The translations under genes were made by a program, and so were the position numbers. Of a stretch of 64,000 nucleotides of DNA, positions 49,922-58,610 are shown piece by piece; positions within the stretch are counted from its first letter, which is position 1; the number at the start of each line of letters is the position of its first letter. The DNA comes from Longimicrobiales bacterium (lineage in GTDB: Bacteria; Gemmatimonadota; Gemmatimonadetes; Longimicrobiales; Gaopeijiaceae). Under the pieces are notes generated by a model. The model saw only the letters and a list, made by a program, of their open reading frames with translations. It made no database searches and was not told the origin of the DNA. The DNA is taken from positions 1,888,501 to 1,952,500 of the forward strand of contig OY282361.1 of NCBI GenBank assembly GCA_958295645.1, given 5' to 3'.

Positions 49922-52111
49922 TCAGAACGCCTTCAAGTACGTCAGCTTCACCACGCCCGTACGCCAGCGCCACCGCTCCGTCCGCGGGTCCAGCAGTTCG
50001 CCCGCCAGGTAACCCGTGTCGAAGACCACGAAGAGGTCGCTTCCGGGGGTGTGTATCCAGTCGATGCGGACGTTGGCCTGGAGCACGTTGGAGACGTCGT
50101 CCCACTGCACCAGGGCGTTGGCGAAGAGCGACCGGTTCACGGCGACCAGCGCGGTCATGCTGAACAGCCGGGTCGTGAAGTCGCCGCCGGGCACCGGAAG
50201 GCTGATGTCGTTCCAGGTGTAGTCGCCGCCCAGGGTCAGGTAGGGACCGGTCTTCCAGGCGCCGCCCAGCGAGAGGCCGGTGCGCCTGCCGCTCCAGAAG
50301 CCGCCGGTCGAGAGCGCGCCCCGGGCGGAGAAGCGGCGGCTGTCGTTGGTGCGGAAACGGACGTCGGCGGTGGAGAAGACGTAGTCGCCGGCGGCCAGTT
50401 CCCGGCCTTGAATGCGCTCGCGGCCACTCAGCGCTTCGGTGCGGCGGCGCAGGTTCACCATCACCCAGTCGCCCGTCTCGAAGACCAGCATGTTGTGGGA
50501 CAGCAGGTTGGCGCTCTGCTTGGCTCCGTCCAACCCTTCGACGTACTCGCCGTTCAGCGCCGCAACCATTCGCCTGGCCCAGCGGCTCTGCTCGAAGCGG
50601 GGGAAGGCGGCCACGGAACCGCTGTAGCGCTGCATGTCCCGGCGGCGAACGAAGCCCAGGGCCGGATCGAAGTCGCGGGGGATTCGCGTGAAGCCGGCGC
50701 CGGCCGACATCGTGCTCGTCCCCACGTCCACCGCCAAGGAACCCGCCGTGGCGGCCGAACCCTCCTCCCGAAACGAGCGCGCGGCCCAGCCCACCACCGA
50801 GCTGGAGCCGCCGAAGCGCACCTGCGCGTCCAGGCCCGCCACGCGATTGGCCGCGCCGTCGGCGTCCAGCGACGTGAATATCCCCCCGACAGTCGTCCTC
50901 GGAAACGGGTCGGCCCGAAGCCGCAGCACCGAGTTGAGCCCGCCGGCGGCCACCCGCCCCTCGGCGTCCCGCGAATCTTCCGTGAAGAGGCTCAGCGCGC
51001 CGATGGAGAGCGATCCGACCTGTCCCGTGAGCCGCCCGCCCCCCGCAATGTCGTTGGCGATGCCGATGCGCCGGCTGAAGAAGACTTCCGTCTCGCGGGA
51101 GTCGCCGAACTCGAACAGCCCGGCCCGCTCCAGGAAGAACTCGCGCTTCTCGGGGTAGAAGAGGCTGAACCGGGTCAGGTTGATCTGGACGTTGTCCGCC
51201 TCGACTTGGGCGAAGTCGGGGTTGACGGTGGCGTCCAAGGTCAGGTTGGAGGTGACGGAGTACTTGAAGTCGAGCCCGATTTCGTCAAGCGCGCGCGTGG
51301 CGCCGTCCGCCTCTGCGGTCCGGCCTTCGGCGGTTCTGCCCGCGATGGCGAAGGGCTTGACCTCCATGTAGCGGCCGCGCCGCAGGTCTTCCAGGCCCGT
51401 CAAGGTGGCGTACTGGGACACCTGGGTGAGCCCCGAGCGGAACTCCTGGCCGACGTGGGGCCAGTAGACGAACTCGTTCTTGCGCCGGATGGTGCGCTCG
51501 ACCAGGATGCCCATGGTGGGCGCCGCGTCGTCGGAGAAACGGATCGTGGTGAAGGGGACGGCCGCTTCCACGACCCAGCCGTCCTCCGTGATGCGGGCTT
51601 CGCTCTCGTAGATGCCCTCCCAGTTCCAGTCCGACAGGGTCATGGACTCGTCGGTGATGAGGGCGTCGCCCTGCGTGCCGAACGGGTTGATCTCGAAGAT
51701 GTAGGCGTTGCGGCGGTCGTGATACGTGTCCAGGCCGATGCGGATGTTGTCGTCTTGGTCGATGCGGCCTTCGCGGTGGAGGATGCTCCGGCGGACGGCC
51801 TCGGGGTCGGAGTCGTGAAGGACGAGGGCGAAGTAGAGGTTGTTCTGGTCGAAGGCGACCCGCAGTTCGGTCCGCTCCGAAGCGGGGGCGCCGTCCACGG
51901 GCGCGCGTTGCCGGAAGTCGGTGACGGGCTGCGCCGACTGCCAGAAGGGCTCGTCCAGGATCGCGTCGACGACGGGTGGGGCAGATGCGCGAACGGCCCG
52001 AATGGTGGCGGAGGGGCCGGGCCGCGGCGCCGTGTCCTGCGCGGGCGCCTGGGCCTCGGCGAAGGAGGCGCAAGGGATTGCCGCGAGAAGCAGCGCCCCC
52101 GCGAAGAGCAA
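49922..52111 (-). CDS. DUF5916 outer-membrane protein with N-terminal CBM9-like domain
   Basis: 729 residues from a TTG at 52111, with signal peptide LLFAGALLLAAIPCASFAEA. Residues 35-230 are a family 9 carbohydrate-binding-like domain (ASAPPVVDAILDEPFWQSA, FDQNNLYFALVLHD, GWVVEAAVPFTTIRF). The remainder is a DUF5916 beta barrel rich in alternating hydrophobic strands with a final aromatic residue (YLKAF), as for outer-membrane barrels. It may bind or take up a glycan or other ligand. Downstream of arsM by 25 bases, so perhaps co-transcribed. Confidence 0.85.
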   Translation of the reverse strand: MLFAGALLLAAIPCASFAEAQAPAQDTAPRPGPSATIRAVRASAPPVVDAILDEPFWQSAQPVTDFRQRAPVDGAPASERTELRVAFDQNNLYFALVLHDSDPEAVRRSILHREGRIDQDDNIRIGLDTYHDRRNAYIFEINPFGTQGDALITDESMTLSDWNWEGIYESEARITEDGWVVEAAVPFTTIRFSDDAAPTMGILVERTIRRKNEFVYWPHVGQEFRSGLTQVSQYATLTGLEDLRRGRYMEVKPFAIAGRTAEGRTAEADGATRALDEIGLDFKYSVTSNLTLDATVNPDFAQVEADNVQINLTRFSLFYPEKREFFLERAGLFEFGDSRETEVFFSRRIGIANDIAGGGRLTGQVGSLSIGALSLFTEDSRDAEGRVAAGGLNSVLRLRADPFPRTTVGGIFTSLDADGAANRVAGLDAQVRFGGSSSVVGWAARSFREEGSAATAGSLAVDVGTSTMSAGAGFTRIPRDFDPALGFVRRRDMQRYSGSVAAFPRFEQSRWARRMVAALNGEYVEGLDGAKQSANLLSHNMLVFETGDWVMVNLRRRTEALSGRERIQGRELAAGDYVFSTADVRFRTNDSRRFSARGALSTGGFWSGRRTGLSLGGAWKTGPYLTLGGDYTWNDISLPVPGGDFTTRLFSMTALVAVNRSLFANALVQWDDVSNVLQANVRIDWIHTPGSDLFVVFDTGYLAGELLDPRTERWRWRTGVVKLTYLKAF

Positions 52112-52136
52112 CCCCTGCGGCTCCAGCCGCGCCCGG

Positions 52137-52967
52137 CTACTGCGGCTTGACAGCTTGAATCGTCCCCCCGTGGATGGACTCGGCGAAGGCGCGCGCGTCC
52201 GCCTCCCGGGCCGGATCGTCCTTGACGACGGCCTGCACTTGAGGGTCTCCGAAGATGTGTTCCGCCGGATACGGGCTGCCCATCTCCACCTGCACTCCGG
52301 CGAAGCCCGCGCCGGCCAAGTCGTGCTCGTAGGCGGACACTGGAACGGGCAGGCAACCCACCATGGCCTCCTTGGAAGCGGCCACGAAGCCCGGGGCCCT
52401 GCGCTCCGACACCAAGTCCGAGATCATCAGCCGCCCTCCCGGCTTCAGCACTCGCAACGCCTCGGCCAGCGCCCTCGGGCGGTCGGCGGACAGGTTCAGG
52501 ACGCAGTTGGAGATGACGACGTCCGCCACGTCGTCCCCCAGCGGCAGCGCCTCGATCTCGCCCAGCCGGAACTCCACGTTCGCGAATCCGCCCTTCGTCG
52601 CGTTCGCGCGCGCCCGCTCCACCATCTCCGGGGTCATGTCCACGCCGAAGACCCGGCCCTTCGGCCCAACGCGCTCCGCCGCCAGGAAGCAGTCGAAGCC
52701 GGCGCCCGAACCCAGATCGACGACGGTCTCGCCAGGCGACAGCGAGGCCAGCGCCACCGGATTTCCGCATCCCAAACCGAGGTTGGCGCCCTCCGGCGCG
52801 GCGGCCAAGTCGCTCTCGTCGTACCCGACCGCACGTCCCATGTCCGCGGCGGCGTCCGTCTCCGTGCCGCAGCAGGCCGACGGCCCGCAGCATCCGTCTT
52901 CCTCCACCGCCGTGCGCGCGTAGCGCTCCCTGACTGCCCTCCGCAACTCGGTCGCGGCGATTCCCAT
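52137..52967 (-). CDS. arsM: Arsenite S-adenosylmethionine methyltransferase ArsM
   Basis: 276 residues from the ATG at 52967. SAM-binding motif VVDLGSGAGFDCFLAAE, and the conserved cysteines of ArsM: a cysteine group near the N-terminus (DGCCGPSACCG), Cys in VISNCVLNLSADR and Cys in AMVGCLPVPVSAY. The family methylates As(III) to volatile or less toxic species. Cytoplasmic. Divergent from the methyltransferase gene at 53176 across a 208-bp gap; no arsR-like regulator is seen nearby. Confidence 0.9.
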   Translation of the reverse strand: MGIAATELRRAVRERYARTAVEEDGCCGPSACCGTETDAAADMGRAVGYDESDLAAAPEGANLGLGCGNPVALASLSPGETVVDLGSGAGFDCFLAAERVGPKGRVFGVDMTPEMVERARANATKGGFANVEFRLGEIEALPLGDDVADVVISNCVLNLSADRPRALAEALRVLKPGGRLMISDLVSERRAPGFVAASKEAMVGCLPVPVSAYEHDLAGAGFAGVQVEMGSPYPAEHIFGDPQVQAVVKDDPAREADARAFAESIHGGTIQAVKPQ

Positions 52968-53175
52968 GATCGACTCCTCTCTATGGCGTTTCCGTCTTGA
53001 TTTCGTTTCGCGCCCGACTTCCGATTCGCGCCGGACGCGGCCTTCAGCATAACGGATTCGCGCGAACCGAATCAAACGAGCGGCCACCGAGCCGGCCTCC
53101 CGCCTTGATGCGGCGCCCTTGCAGGATGACCTTTTGGGGCAATTTGGAACCATTCAACGCAAACGGAGTCTTCGC

Positions 53176-54378
53176 ATGGACTGGCAGGAATACCGGGAGT
53201 ACATGGACAGGATCAGGTCGCGGCTCGAGAAGGAACGGCAGGACCTGCGCGACAGGGCGCGGCGGGCGAAGAAGGAGGCGGGCGAAGAGCTCGACAAGAT
53301 GGAGGAGACGTGGAAGGCCTTCGCCTCGCGAGTCTCGGAAGTGGAGCTGAGCGAAGTGACCGAGGACGTGAAGGAGACGGCCGAGCGGCTGGCGGCCGAA
53401 TTGCGCGAGGGCTACTCCAAGTTGCGGGATCGGCTCGGAGATCAGGGCAAGGGCGCGGGCGCTGGACGCGCGACGGCGGAAACGGAGAGCGGAGGGGAGC
53501 CGAAGCCGGCGGCGGCGCGGGAAGAAGCCGGGCGGGAGTCCGCGGCGGCGGACGCCGAGGTCGGTCGGGAAGCCGTGTACACCATGGGGTACAGCGAGGA
53601 GTTTCGCCGAGTCTTGGAGCGTCGCAGCGCGCAGACGCACGCGAGCGACCTGCTGCCGCTGCTTCGCCAAGGAATGCGCGTGCTGGACTTCGGTTGCGGC
53701 ACGGGGTCGATCTCGGTGGGCCTGGCCAAGGCCGTGGAGCCGGGAGAGCTGCACGGGATCGACCTGGAGGAGTCGCAGATCGAGATCGCGCGGGCGGCGG
53801 CGAAGGCGGGCGGACACGACAACGCCTCCTTCCAGGCGGGCGACGCGGCCTCGCTTCCGTTCGAGGACGAATGGTTCGACGCGGCGCACTGCAACGCGGT
53901 CTTGATGCACGTGCCCGGCGCGGAGGCCGTCTTGGCCGAGGTGAATCGTGTGCTGAAGCCCGGCGGAATTCTGTCGGTGCGCGAGCTCAACACGCCGTCG
54001 TCGTTCTTCGAACCGGACTGCGGGGGGATCGACGGGGCCTGGAAGGTGTTCGCGCAGCTCTTGGCGGCCAACGGCGGGCATCCTGGGATGGGCCGCGAGA
54101 TAACGGGCTTGCTCCGGCGAACGGGGTGGTCGGATGTCGAGGCGAACGGATCCTTCGAGCTGTTTCGCTCCGAGGAGGATCGCGCCTTCTTCCACCGCTT
54201 CGTGGGCGAATGGTTCTTCTCCGAGGACACCGTGCGCGCCGCAACTGGACATGGGCTCGTCGCCGAGGCCGAGTTGGACGGGTGGCGCAAGGGGCTGGAC
54301 GAGTGGAAGGATCGCCCGGGAGCGCTGGCGGCCTTCGCATGGGGAGGCGCGATCGCGCGAAAGCCCGGCCTTCGCTGA
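53176..54378 (+). CDS. Class I SAM methyltransferase with charged coiled-coil N-terminus
   Basis: 400 residues from the ATG at 53176. Residues 1-100 form a highly charged helix or coiled coil (MDRIRSRLEKERQDLRDRAR and KKEAGEELDKMEETW), followed by an Ala/Glu-rich linker. The catalytic domain has motif I VLDFGCGTGSISVGLAKAV, DLEESQIEIAR, and LKPGGILSVRELN, as in UbiE/Methyltransf_11 enzymes acting on small molecules or lipids. The substrate is unknown. The long helical extension is unusual for this family and might bind a partner or the membrane surface. Confidence 0.75.
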   Translation: MDWQEYREYMDRIRSRLEKERQDLRDRARRAKKEAGEELDKMEETWKAFASRVSEVELSEVTEDVKETAERLAAELREGYSKLRDRLGDQGKGAGAGRATAETESGGEPKPAAAREEAGRESAAADAEVGREAVYTMGYSEEFRRVLERRSAQTHASDLLPLLRQGMRVLDFGCGTGSISVGLAKAVEPGELHGIDLEESQIEIARAAAKAGGHDNASFQAGDAASLPFEDEWFDAAHCNAVLMHVPGAEAVLAEVNRVLKPGGILSVRELNTPSSFFEPDCGGIDGAWKVFAQLLAANGGHPGMGREITGLLRRTGWSDVEANGSFELFRSEEDRAFFHRFVGEWFFSEDTVRAATGHGLVAEAELDGWRKGLDEWKDRPGALAAFAWGGAIARKPGLR

Positions 54379-54435
54379 GCGGGCTGAAGCCGGCGCGAAT
54401 CCGAGAGGCCCGGCCCGCCTGGAGACCGGCCCCCG

Positions 54436-55653
54436 CTAAGCGGGCTGAAGCGCGCCCTTGACCCTCTGCAGAAGGACGAATCCCACGGTCAGCAGGACGC
54501 CCACGACCAGGAAGCCCGGGCGCTGGTTGCCCCCGGCCAGAAGAACGGCCAGCCCGAAGAGGAACGGTCCGATCACGGACGACGACTTTCCGCAGAGGGC
54601 GTAGAAGCCGAACATCTCGCCTTCCCTGCCCTTTGGAATCAGCAGGGCCATCGCGGCCCGGCTGGCGGACTGCACGGAGCCGAGACCCAGTCCCGTCACG
54701 ACGGCCAGGACGTAGAACGCCGTCTGGCCCTGGATGAAGTACGCCGCGATCACAGCCGCGATCCACAGGGGCAAGACCATGTTCAACACCTTCTTGGGAC
54801 CGATGAGGTCCGTCGGCTTGGCGAGCGCCAACGCGCCGATCAACGCGGAGATCTGCAGAATCAGGAAGAGGACGATGGTCGCTTGGGTGGTGAAGCCGAA
54901 AGTCCCCGTGGCCACGATGGCGGCCATGGCGATGATCGTGTTCACGCCGTCGATGTAGAAGAAGTACGCGAAGAAGAACTGGCGCAGGTCCTTGAGCCGC
55001 CAGACTTCGGCGACGACGTTCTTCAAGTTGGAGACGCCCAAGGCGGCCGCCTTGGCAACGGCCACGTTCCTCCGCCGGTCGGCGGGCAGGTAGCGAAACG
55101 ACGGGATCGAGTTGATCAGGAAGAAGGCGGCGACCGAGAGCCACACCGCCCACATCAGGCCCCTGTCCACCAGCGGAACTGCGATCAGCAACCCCAGCGC
55201 CGAACCCAAGTAGCCGACGCCGAAACCGAGGCCGGACACCCAGCCGCGCCTCTCGGGCGGCGCAACGTCGGGCAGATAGGCGTTGTAGAACACCAGAGCG
55301 CTCTCGAAGCCCACGTTCGCCACGACGAACAGGAGGAAGCCGCGGACGGCCATGCCCGCGTCCAACGTCACCATTCCCACCACGCCGGCCAAGCACATCC
55401 CCACGCAGATCATGAAGAAGCGCTTTCGCACCCCGGCGCGGTCGGCGATCCCTCCCAGAAGCGGCGACATGAAGGCCACGATCAACGCCGAGAGCGACAC
55501 CGCCCTACCCCACCACCAATCGCCTTCGCCGGCCTGCCCGCCCACGATGTGCTCGCGGTAGAAGATCGGGAACACGGTCGCCACCATCACCGCCGGAAAG
55601 ATGGAGTTGGCGAAGTCGAAGAGCGCCCAGGACCAGACCAGTCGCCGGTTCAC
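54436..55653 (-). CDS. UMF1-type MFS transporter
   Basis: 405 residues with about 11-12 membrane helices. The start LVWSWALFDFANSIFPAVMV matches the WxLYDFANSxF signature of the UMF1 (Atg22-like) subfamily; MFS loop motifs appear in GGIADRAGVRKRFFM and LAKPTDLIGPKKV. Substrate unknown; Atg22 exports amino acids in yeast. Convergent with the methyltransferase gene. A small dyad (CCGCT/AGCGG) near 54431-54441 might stop transcription. Confidence 0.85.
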   Translation of the reverse strand: MNRRLVWSWALFDFANSIFPAVMVATVFPIFYREHIVGGQAGEGDWWWGRAVSLSALIVAFMSPLLGGIADRAGVRKRFFMICVGMCLAGVVGMVTLDAGMAVRGFLLFVVANVGFESALVFYNAYLPDVAPPERRGWVSGLGFGVGYLGSALGLLIAVPLVDRGLMWAVWLSVAAFFLINSIPSFRYLPADRRRNVAVAKAAALGVSNLKNVVAEVWRLKDLRQFFFAYFFYIDGVNTIIAMAAIVATGTFGFTTQATIVLFLILQISALIGALALAKPTDLIGPKKVLNMVLPLWIAAVIAAYFIQGQTAFYVLAVVTGLGLGSVQSASRAAMALLIPKGREGEMFGFYALCGKSSSVIGPFLFGLAVLLAGGNQRPGFLVVGVLLTVGFVLLQRVKGALQPA

Positions 55654-55675
55654 GACGGAGGCCGCCGACTGCGTT

Positions 55676-55774
55676 TGTGGCCGAGCCGACTGATTCTGTG
55701 GCCGAGCCGACTACGCCTGTGGTCGAGCTGACTGCATCTGTGGCCGAGTCGACCGTCTCTGTGGCCGAGCCGGC
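55676..55774. repeat. Tandem 21-bp repeats, about 4.7 units
   Basis: Units begin with TGTGGCCGAGCC at 55676, 55697, 55718, 55739 and 55760, with a few substitutions. The period of 21 is a multiple of three and one frame reads a seven-residue repeat (AEPTDSV, AEPTTPV, VELTASV, AESTVSV), but no start or neighbouring gene uses it. It lies between the stop of a small membrane-protein gene and the start of the MFS gene, both leftward, so it would be in an mRNA leader or an intergenic spacer. Confidence 0.9.
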
Positions 55775-55786
55775 GCGTCACCGGAC

Positions 55787-56074
55787 TCAGCCGGACGTCT
55801 TGCTGGGGAGGGGTTTGTTCTCCTTCGCGTTCCTCGCCCCCAGGCCCACGCCGGACCCGACCGCGAGTCCGAGGAAGACGGCCGAGCCCAATCCCACGAA
55901 CGGCGCCACCATCACGACCGGCGCCGCCGCCGCCGCCGTCGCGACCCCCGCGGCCAGCCCCAAGGCGCGCGGATTGCGCACCCAGCTGGTGAAGCGGAGC
56001 CTCTGGTGAACGAACTGCTTGGACATGATGTGTCCGAACGCTCCTGCAACCCCTGCAAAGATCAGCTCGATCAT
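55787..56074 (-). CDS. Small two-helix membrane protein
   Basis: 95 residues from the ATG at 56074, with an ATG followed by IELIFAGVAGAFGHIMS, a basic stretch, and two long hydrophobic segments rich in Gly and Ala (LGLAAGVATAAAAAPVVMVA and LGSAVFLGLAVGSGVGLG). The Lys-rich C-terminus would be cytoplasmic. Family not recognised. Confidence 0.6.
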   Translation of the reverse strand: MIELIFAGVAGAFGHIMSKQFVHQRLRFTSWVRNPRALGLAAGVATAAAAAPVVMVAPFVGLGSAVFLGLAVGSGVGLGARNAKENKPLPSKTSG

Positions 56075-56162
56075 GCTTGTCTCTCCTGTCTGGTGACTGC
56101 CCGCCCGTCTCCAACGCTACGAAATGAATCGGCGATCGGTTTCCGTGCAACCGGCTTGGTCT

Positions 56163-56675
56163 TCACTCCGGCCGTCCCAGTTCCACCCAGGCGCGCGTCA
56201 CGAGCGTGGAGACGTCTTGCAGCGCGTAGAGCGAGGCCGAGTCCAGCTTGCGGCTGATTTCCGGGCCCACGAGCCTGCGCAGGAAACGAAGCGGCTCGTC
56301 GAAGTCGGCATCGAAGAGCGCGTGCGGTCCCCGGTTCAGGTTCTCGAGGATGCGCAGAGCCAAGTAGGTGTCGTCGAGCAGGCCCGCCAAGCCCTGCGTC
56401 ATTTCCGGAATCAGGTCGGCGGGGTCCACGAAGTAGCGGGCGGCATGGTCCAGCAACGGCGTCACCACCAGCTTGAGGTGGCGCTCCTCCGCAGCCTGGG
56501 CCGCGCGGGCCAGCAGCACCGGCACCGTCTCGACGACCTCGAGCGCCACGGACTTGGCCTCCGCGACCTCTTCGTCGGTGGCCTCGGGCGCCATCTGCCG
56601 CACGAACGCCTCGAGCTGGCCGCTGTCGCGAGCCTTGGCGCTCTCGATCACCGCCCGCACGTCGTCCAAGTTCAT
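56163..56675 (-). CDS. DUF1232-like helical protein
   Basis: 170 residues, all helical. The segment YFVDPADLIPEMTQGLAGLLDDTYLALRIL resembles the DUF1232 (YkvA) motif DLIPD-G-LDD. No signal peptide; possibly membrane-associated. Its ATG overlaps the stop of the FG-GAP gene upstream (ATGA), so it ends a three-gene leftward unit that includes the propeller protein. Function unknown. Confidence 0.7.
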   Translation of the reverse strand: MNLDDVRAVIESAKARDSGQLEAFVRQMAPEATDEEVAEAKSVALEVVETVPVLLARAAQAAEERHLKLVVTPLLDHAARYFVDPADLIPEMTQGLAGLLDDTYLALRILENLNRGPHALFDADFDEPLRFLRRLVGPEISRKLDSASLYALQDVSTLVTRAWVELGRPE

Positions 56676-58609
56676 CGCGGGCCTCCGGTATCCGGCCCAG
56701 CCGAACTCGAGGAGCCCGACGCCCTCTCCTGCCCGGCGGCGCCTCGCGGAACGCCCGAGCGTCCCGTCCGGCGATAGAACGCGAGGCCGCCTCCGACGCC
56801 TCCCGCCAGCAAGTCCCAGTCCCCGTCCGCGTCGACGTCGCCAAACGCGGGCGCGGCGAATCCGGGCACCTCGGGGCCCAGCGGATCCGCCGCGGCGAAC
56901 ACCGGCTCCAAGCGCGAGCCCTCGTTCACGTAGACCTGCAAGCCGCCCGCTTCGGAGCCGATCACCAAGTCCCAGTCTCCGTCGCCGTCCACGTCGAGCA
57001 CGGCCGGCACGCTCCTTCGTCCCGCGTCGATGCCCTGGAACTCGTCCGAGACCAGCTCGAAGGCAGGGGCCGCGGGGCCGCCGTCGTTGCGGTAGTAGTT
57101 GAGCGCGCCCGAGGCCTCGCCGACGAAGAGGTCGAGGTCGCCGTCGGCGTCCATGTCGGCCAGCGCGGGCGTCGCGTTGCGGCCTCGCGTGAGCGTGGCG
57201 ACTGCCGAGTCCGCCAGCGCCAGCGCCGGCATCAGAGCCGCGGCGCCCGTGCCGGAGGGGGGCGGGCCGTCGTTGCGGTAGTAGGCGATGTGGTCGCGCC
57301 AGCTGCCCAGGAGCATGTCTTGGTCGCCGTCGCCGTCCAGGTCGCCGAAGGCAGGCGCGTAGTGGTAGCCGTCGGGCAGTCCGGGCACGCGGCCTCTTGC
57401 CGCGAAGGCGGGCGTCGAAGCCGTGCCGGTGTTCTCGAAGACGAAGAGGCCGCCGGTGCGGGGGTTGTCCGGCTCGATCTTGTTGGAGAGGAGCAGGTCC
57501 AGGTCGCCGTCGCCGTCCAAGTCGGACAGGACGGGCAGGGACTCGCTGCCGACGTCGAGCGTGCGGATCAGCCTGGACGTGGCCGGGGCGAAGGCGCCGT
57601 CCTCCTGCGTGAACAGGTGGAGGTTCTCGACCGTGGTGCTGTTGGGGTTGAAGGCGCCGCCCAGCACGCCCATGGCCAGATCGAGGTCGCCGTCCAGGTC
57701 CCAGTCGCCCAGCGCGGGGGCGTTGTAGCCGGACGTGCGCACCGGATCGCGCAGCGGAAAGGGTCTCGGGGCGCCGCGCAGGGACGGATGCGCGCAGGTC
57801 CCCGTGTTCTCGATGAAGAGCAGGCCCGGCTCGAAGAAGTCGCCCCAGAACAGGTCGGGGTCGCCGTCGTCGTCCACGTCGCCCAGCGCCATGGTGTTGG
57901 CCCCGTGCCGGCTGCCGCCCTGCATGGCCGCGACGATCTCGATGTCCTCGAAGGAGTCGGTGACGTGGGCGAAGACGGGAACGCCGCCGTCCCCGGCGCC
58001 GGTCGCTTCGTACCGGGTGATGGTGCCCGTGAGCCGGCCGACGAGCAAGTCCACGCGGTCGTCGCAGTCGATGTCCGCCGCGTTGGGGATGTTCTGCCGG
58101 TCCGAGAAGATGGCTTCGCCGTTCGCATCGCGGAGCGTGTCGGCCGCCAGCACGAAGGCCGAGGCGATGGGGCCGCCGTCGTTGCGGTAGTAGCGGATGT
58201 AGCTGTAGGGGGCTTCGGCGAGCAGATCCAAGTCGCCGTCCAGGTCCATGTCGGCGAAGCGAAACCACTCGCCCACGGAGAGGCCGCCCAGCCCGTCGGT
58301 GACCCAGCGGTAGGGGCCGCCCTCGGCCGCGCCGGTGTTCTCGAAGTACATGACGCGGTCCGACGCTTCCTGGACGAAGAGGTCGAAGTCGCCGTCGCCG
58401 TCGGCGTCCGCAAGCTGGGGACGCGGCAAGTTGAAGCCGCCCAGGAAGGGGTGGTCGACGGGGACGCCCGACTGGTCGAAGACGGAGATTCCGTAGACCA
58501 CGCGTTCCCAGGAGGGTTCCGGGGAGGGGGAAGGCGCGCCGGGCGAGGCGGCGGGTCCGCAGGCTGCGAACAGGCCGACGGCCGGGGCCAGGAGGCGCAC
58601 CCGACGCAC
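56672..58609 (-). CDS. FG-GAP/VCBS-repeat lipoprotein
   Basis: 645 residues from a GTG at 58609, one base after the stop of the propeller gene. Lipoprotein signal VRRVRLLAPAVGLFAAC. The body contains about ten repeats with calcium-binding loops of the type DADGDGDFD, DMDLDGDLD, DVDDDGDPD and DLDGDGDQD, each followed by a hydrophobic strand and a YYRNDGG or FENTG motif, as in FG-GAP beta-propellers. Surface-exposed, calcium-stabilised ligand or adhesion function is likely. Coupled to the YVTN protein upstream and the DUF1232-like gene downstream. Confidence 0.9.
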   Translation of the reverse strand: MRRVRLLAPAVGLFAACGPAASPGAPSPSPEPSWERVVYGISVFDQSGVPVDHPFLGGFNLPRPQLADADGDGDFDLFVQEASDRVMYFENTGAAEGGPYRWVTDGLGGLSVGEWFRFADMDLDGDLDLLAEAPYSYIRYYRNDGGPIASAFVLAADTLRDANGEAIFSDRQNIPNAADIDCDDRVDLLVGRLTGTITRYEATGAGDGGVPVFAHVTDSFEDIEIVAAMQGGSRHGANTMALGDVDDDGDPDLFWGDFFEPGLLFIENTGTCAHPSLRGAPRPFPLRDPVRTSGYNAPALGDWDLDGDLDLAMGVLGGAFNPNSTTVENLHLFTQEDGAFAPATSRLIRTLDVGSESLPVLSDLDGDGDLDLLLSNKIEPDNPRTGGLFVFENTGTASTPAFAARGRVPGLPDGYHYAPAFGDLDGDGDQDMLLGSWRDHIAYYRNDGPPPSGTGAAALMPALALADSAVATLTRGRNATPALADMDADGDLDLFVGEASGALNYYRNDGGPAAPAFELVSDEFQGIDAGRRSVPAVLDVDGDGDWDLVIGSEAGGLQVYVNEGSRLEPVFAAADPLGPEVPGFAAPAFGDVDADGDWDLLAGGVGGGLAFYRRTGRSGVPRGAAGQERASGSSSSAGPDTGGPR

Positions 58610-58610
58610 G

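Noticed and set aside
54374-54450. Strong terminator between the convergent methyltransferase and MFS genes
   Set aside because: There is only a short dyad (CCGCT/AGCGG) and no U tract; not listed as a separate feature.
55676-55774. CRISPR array
   Set aside because: Direct tandem 21-bp units without spacers; no cas gene in the window.
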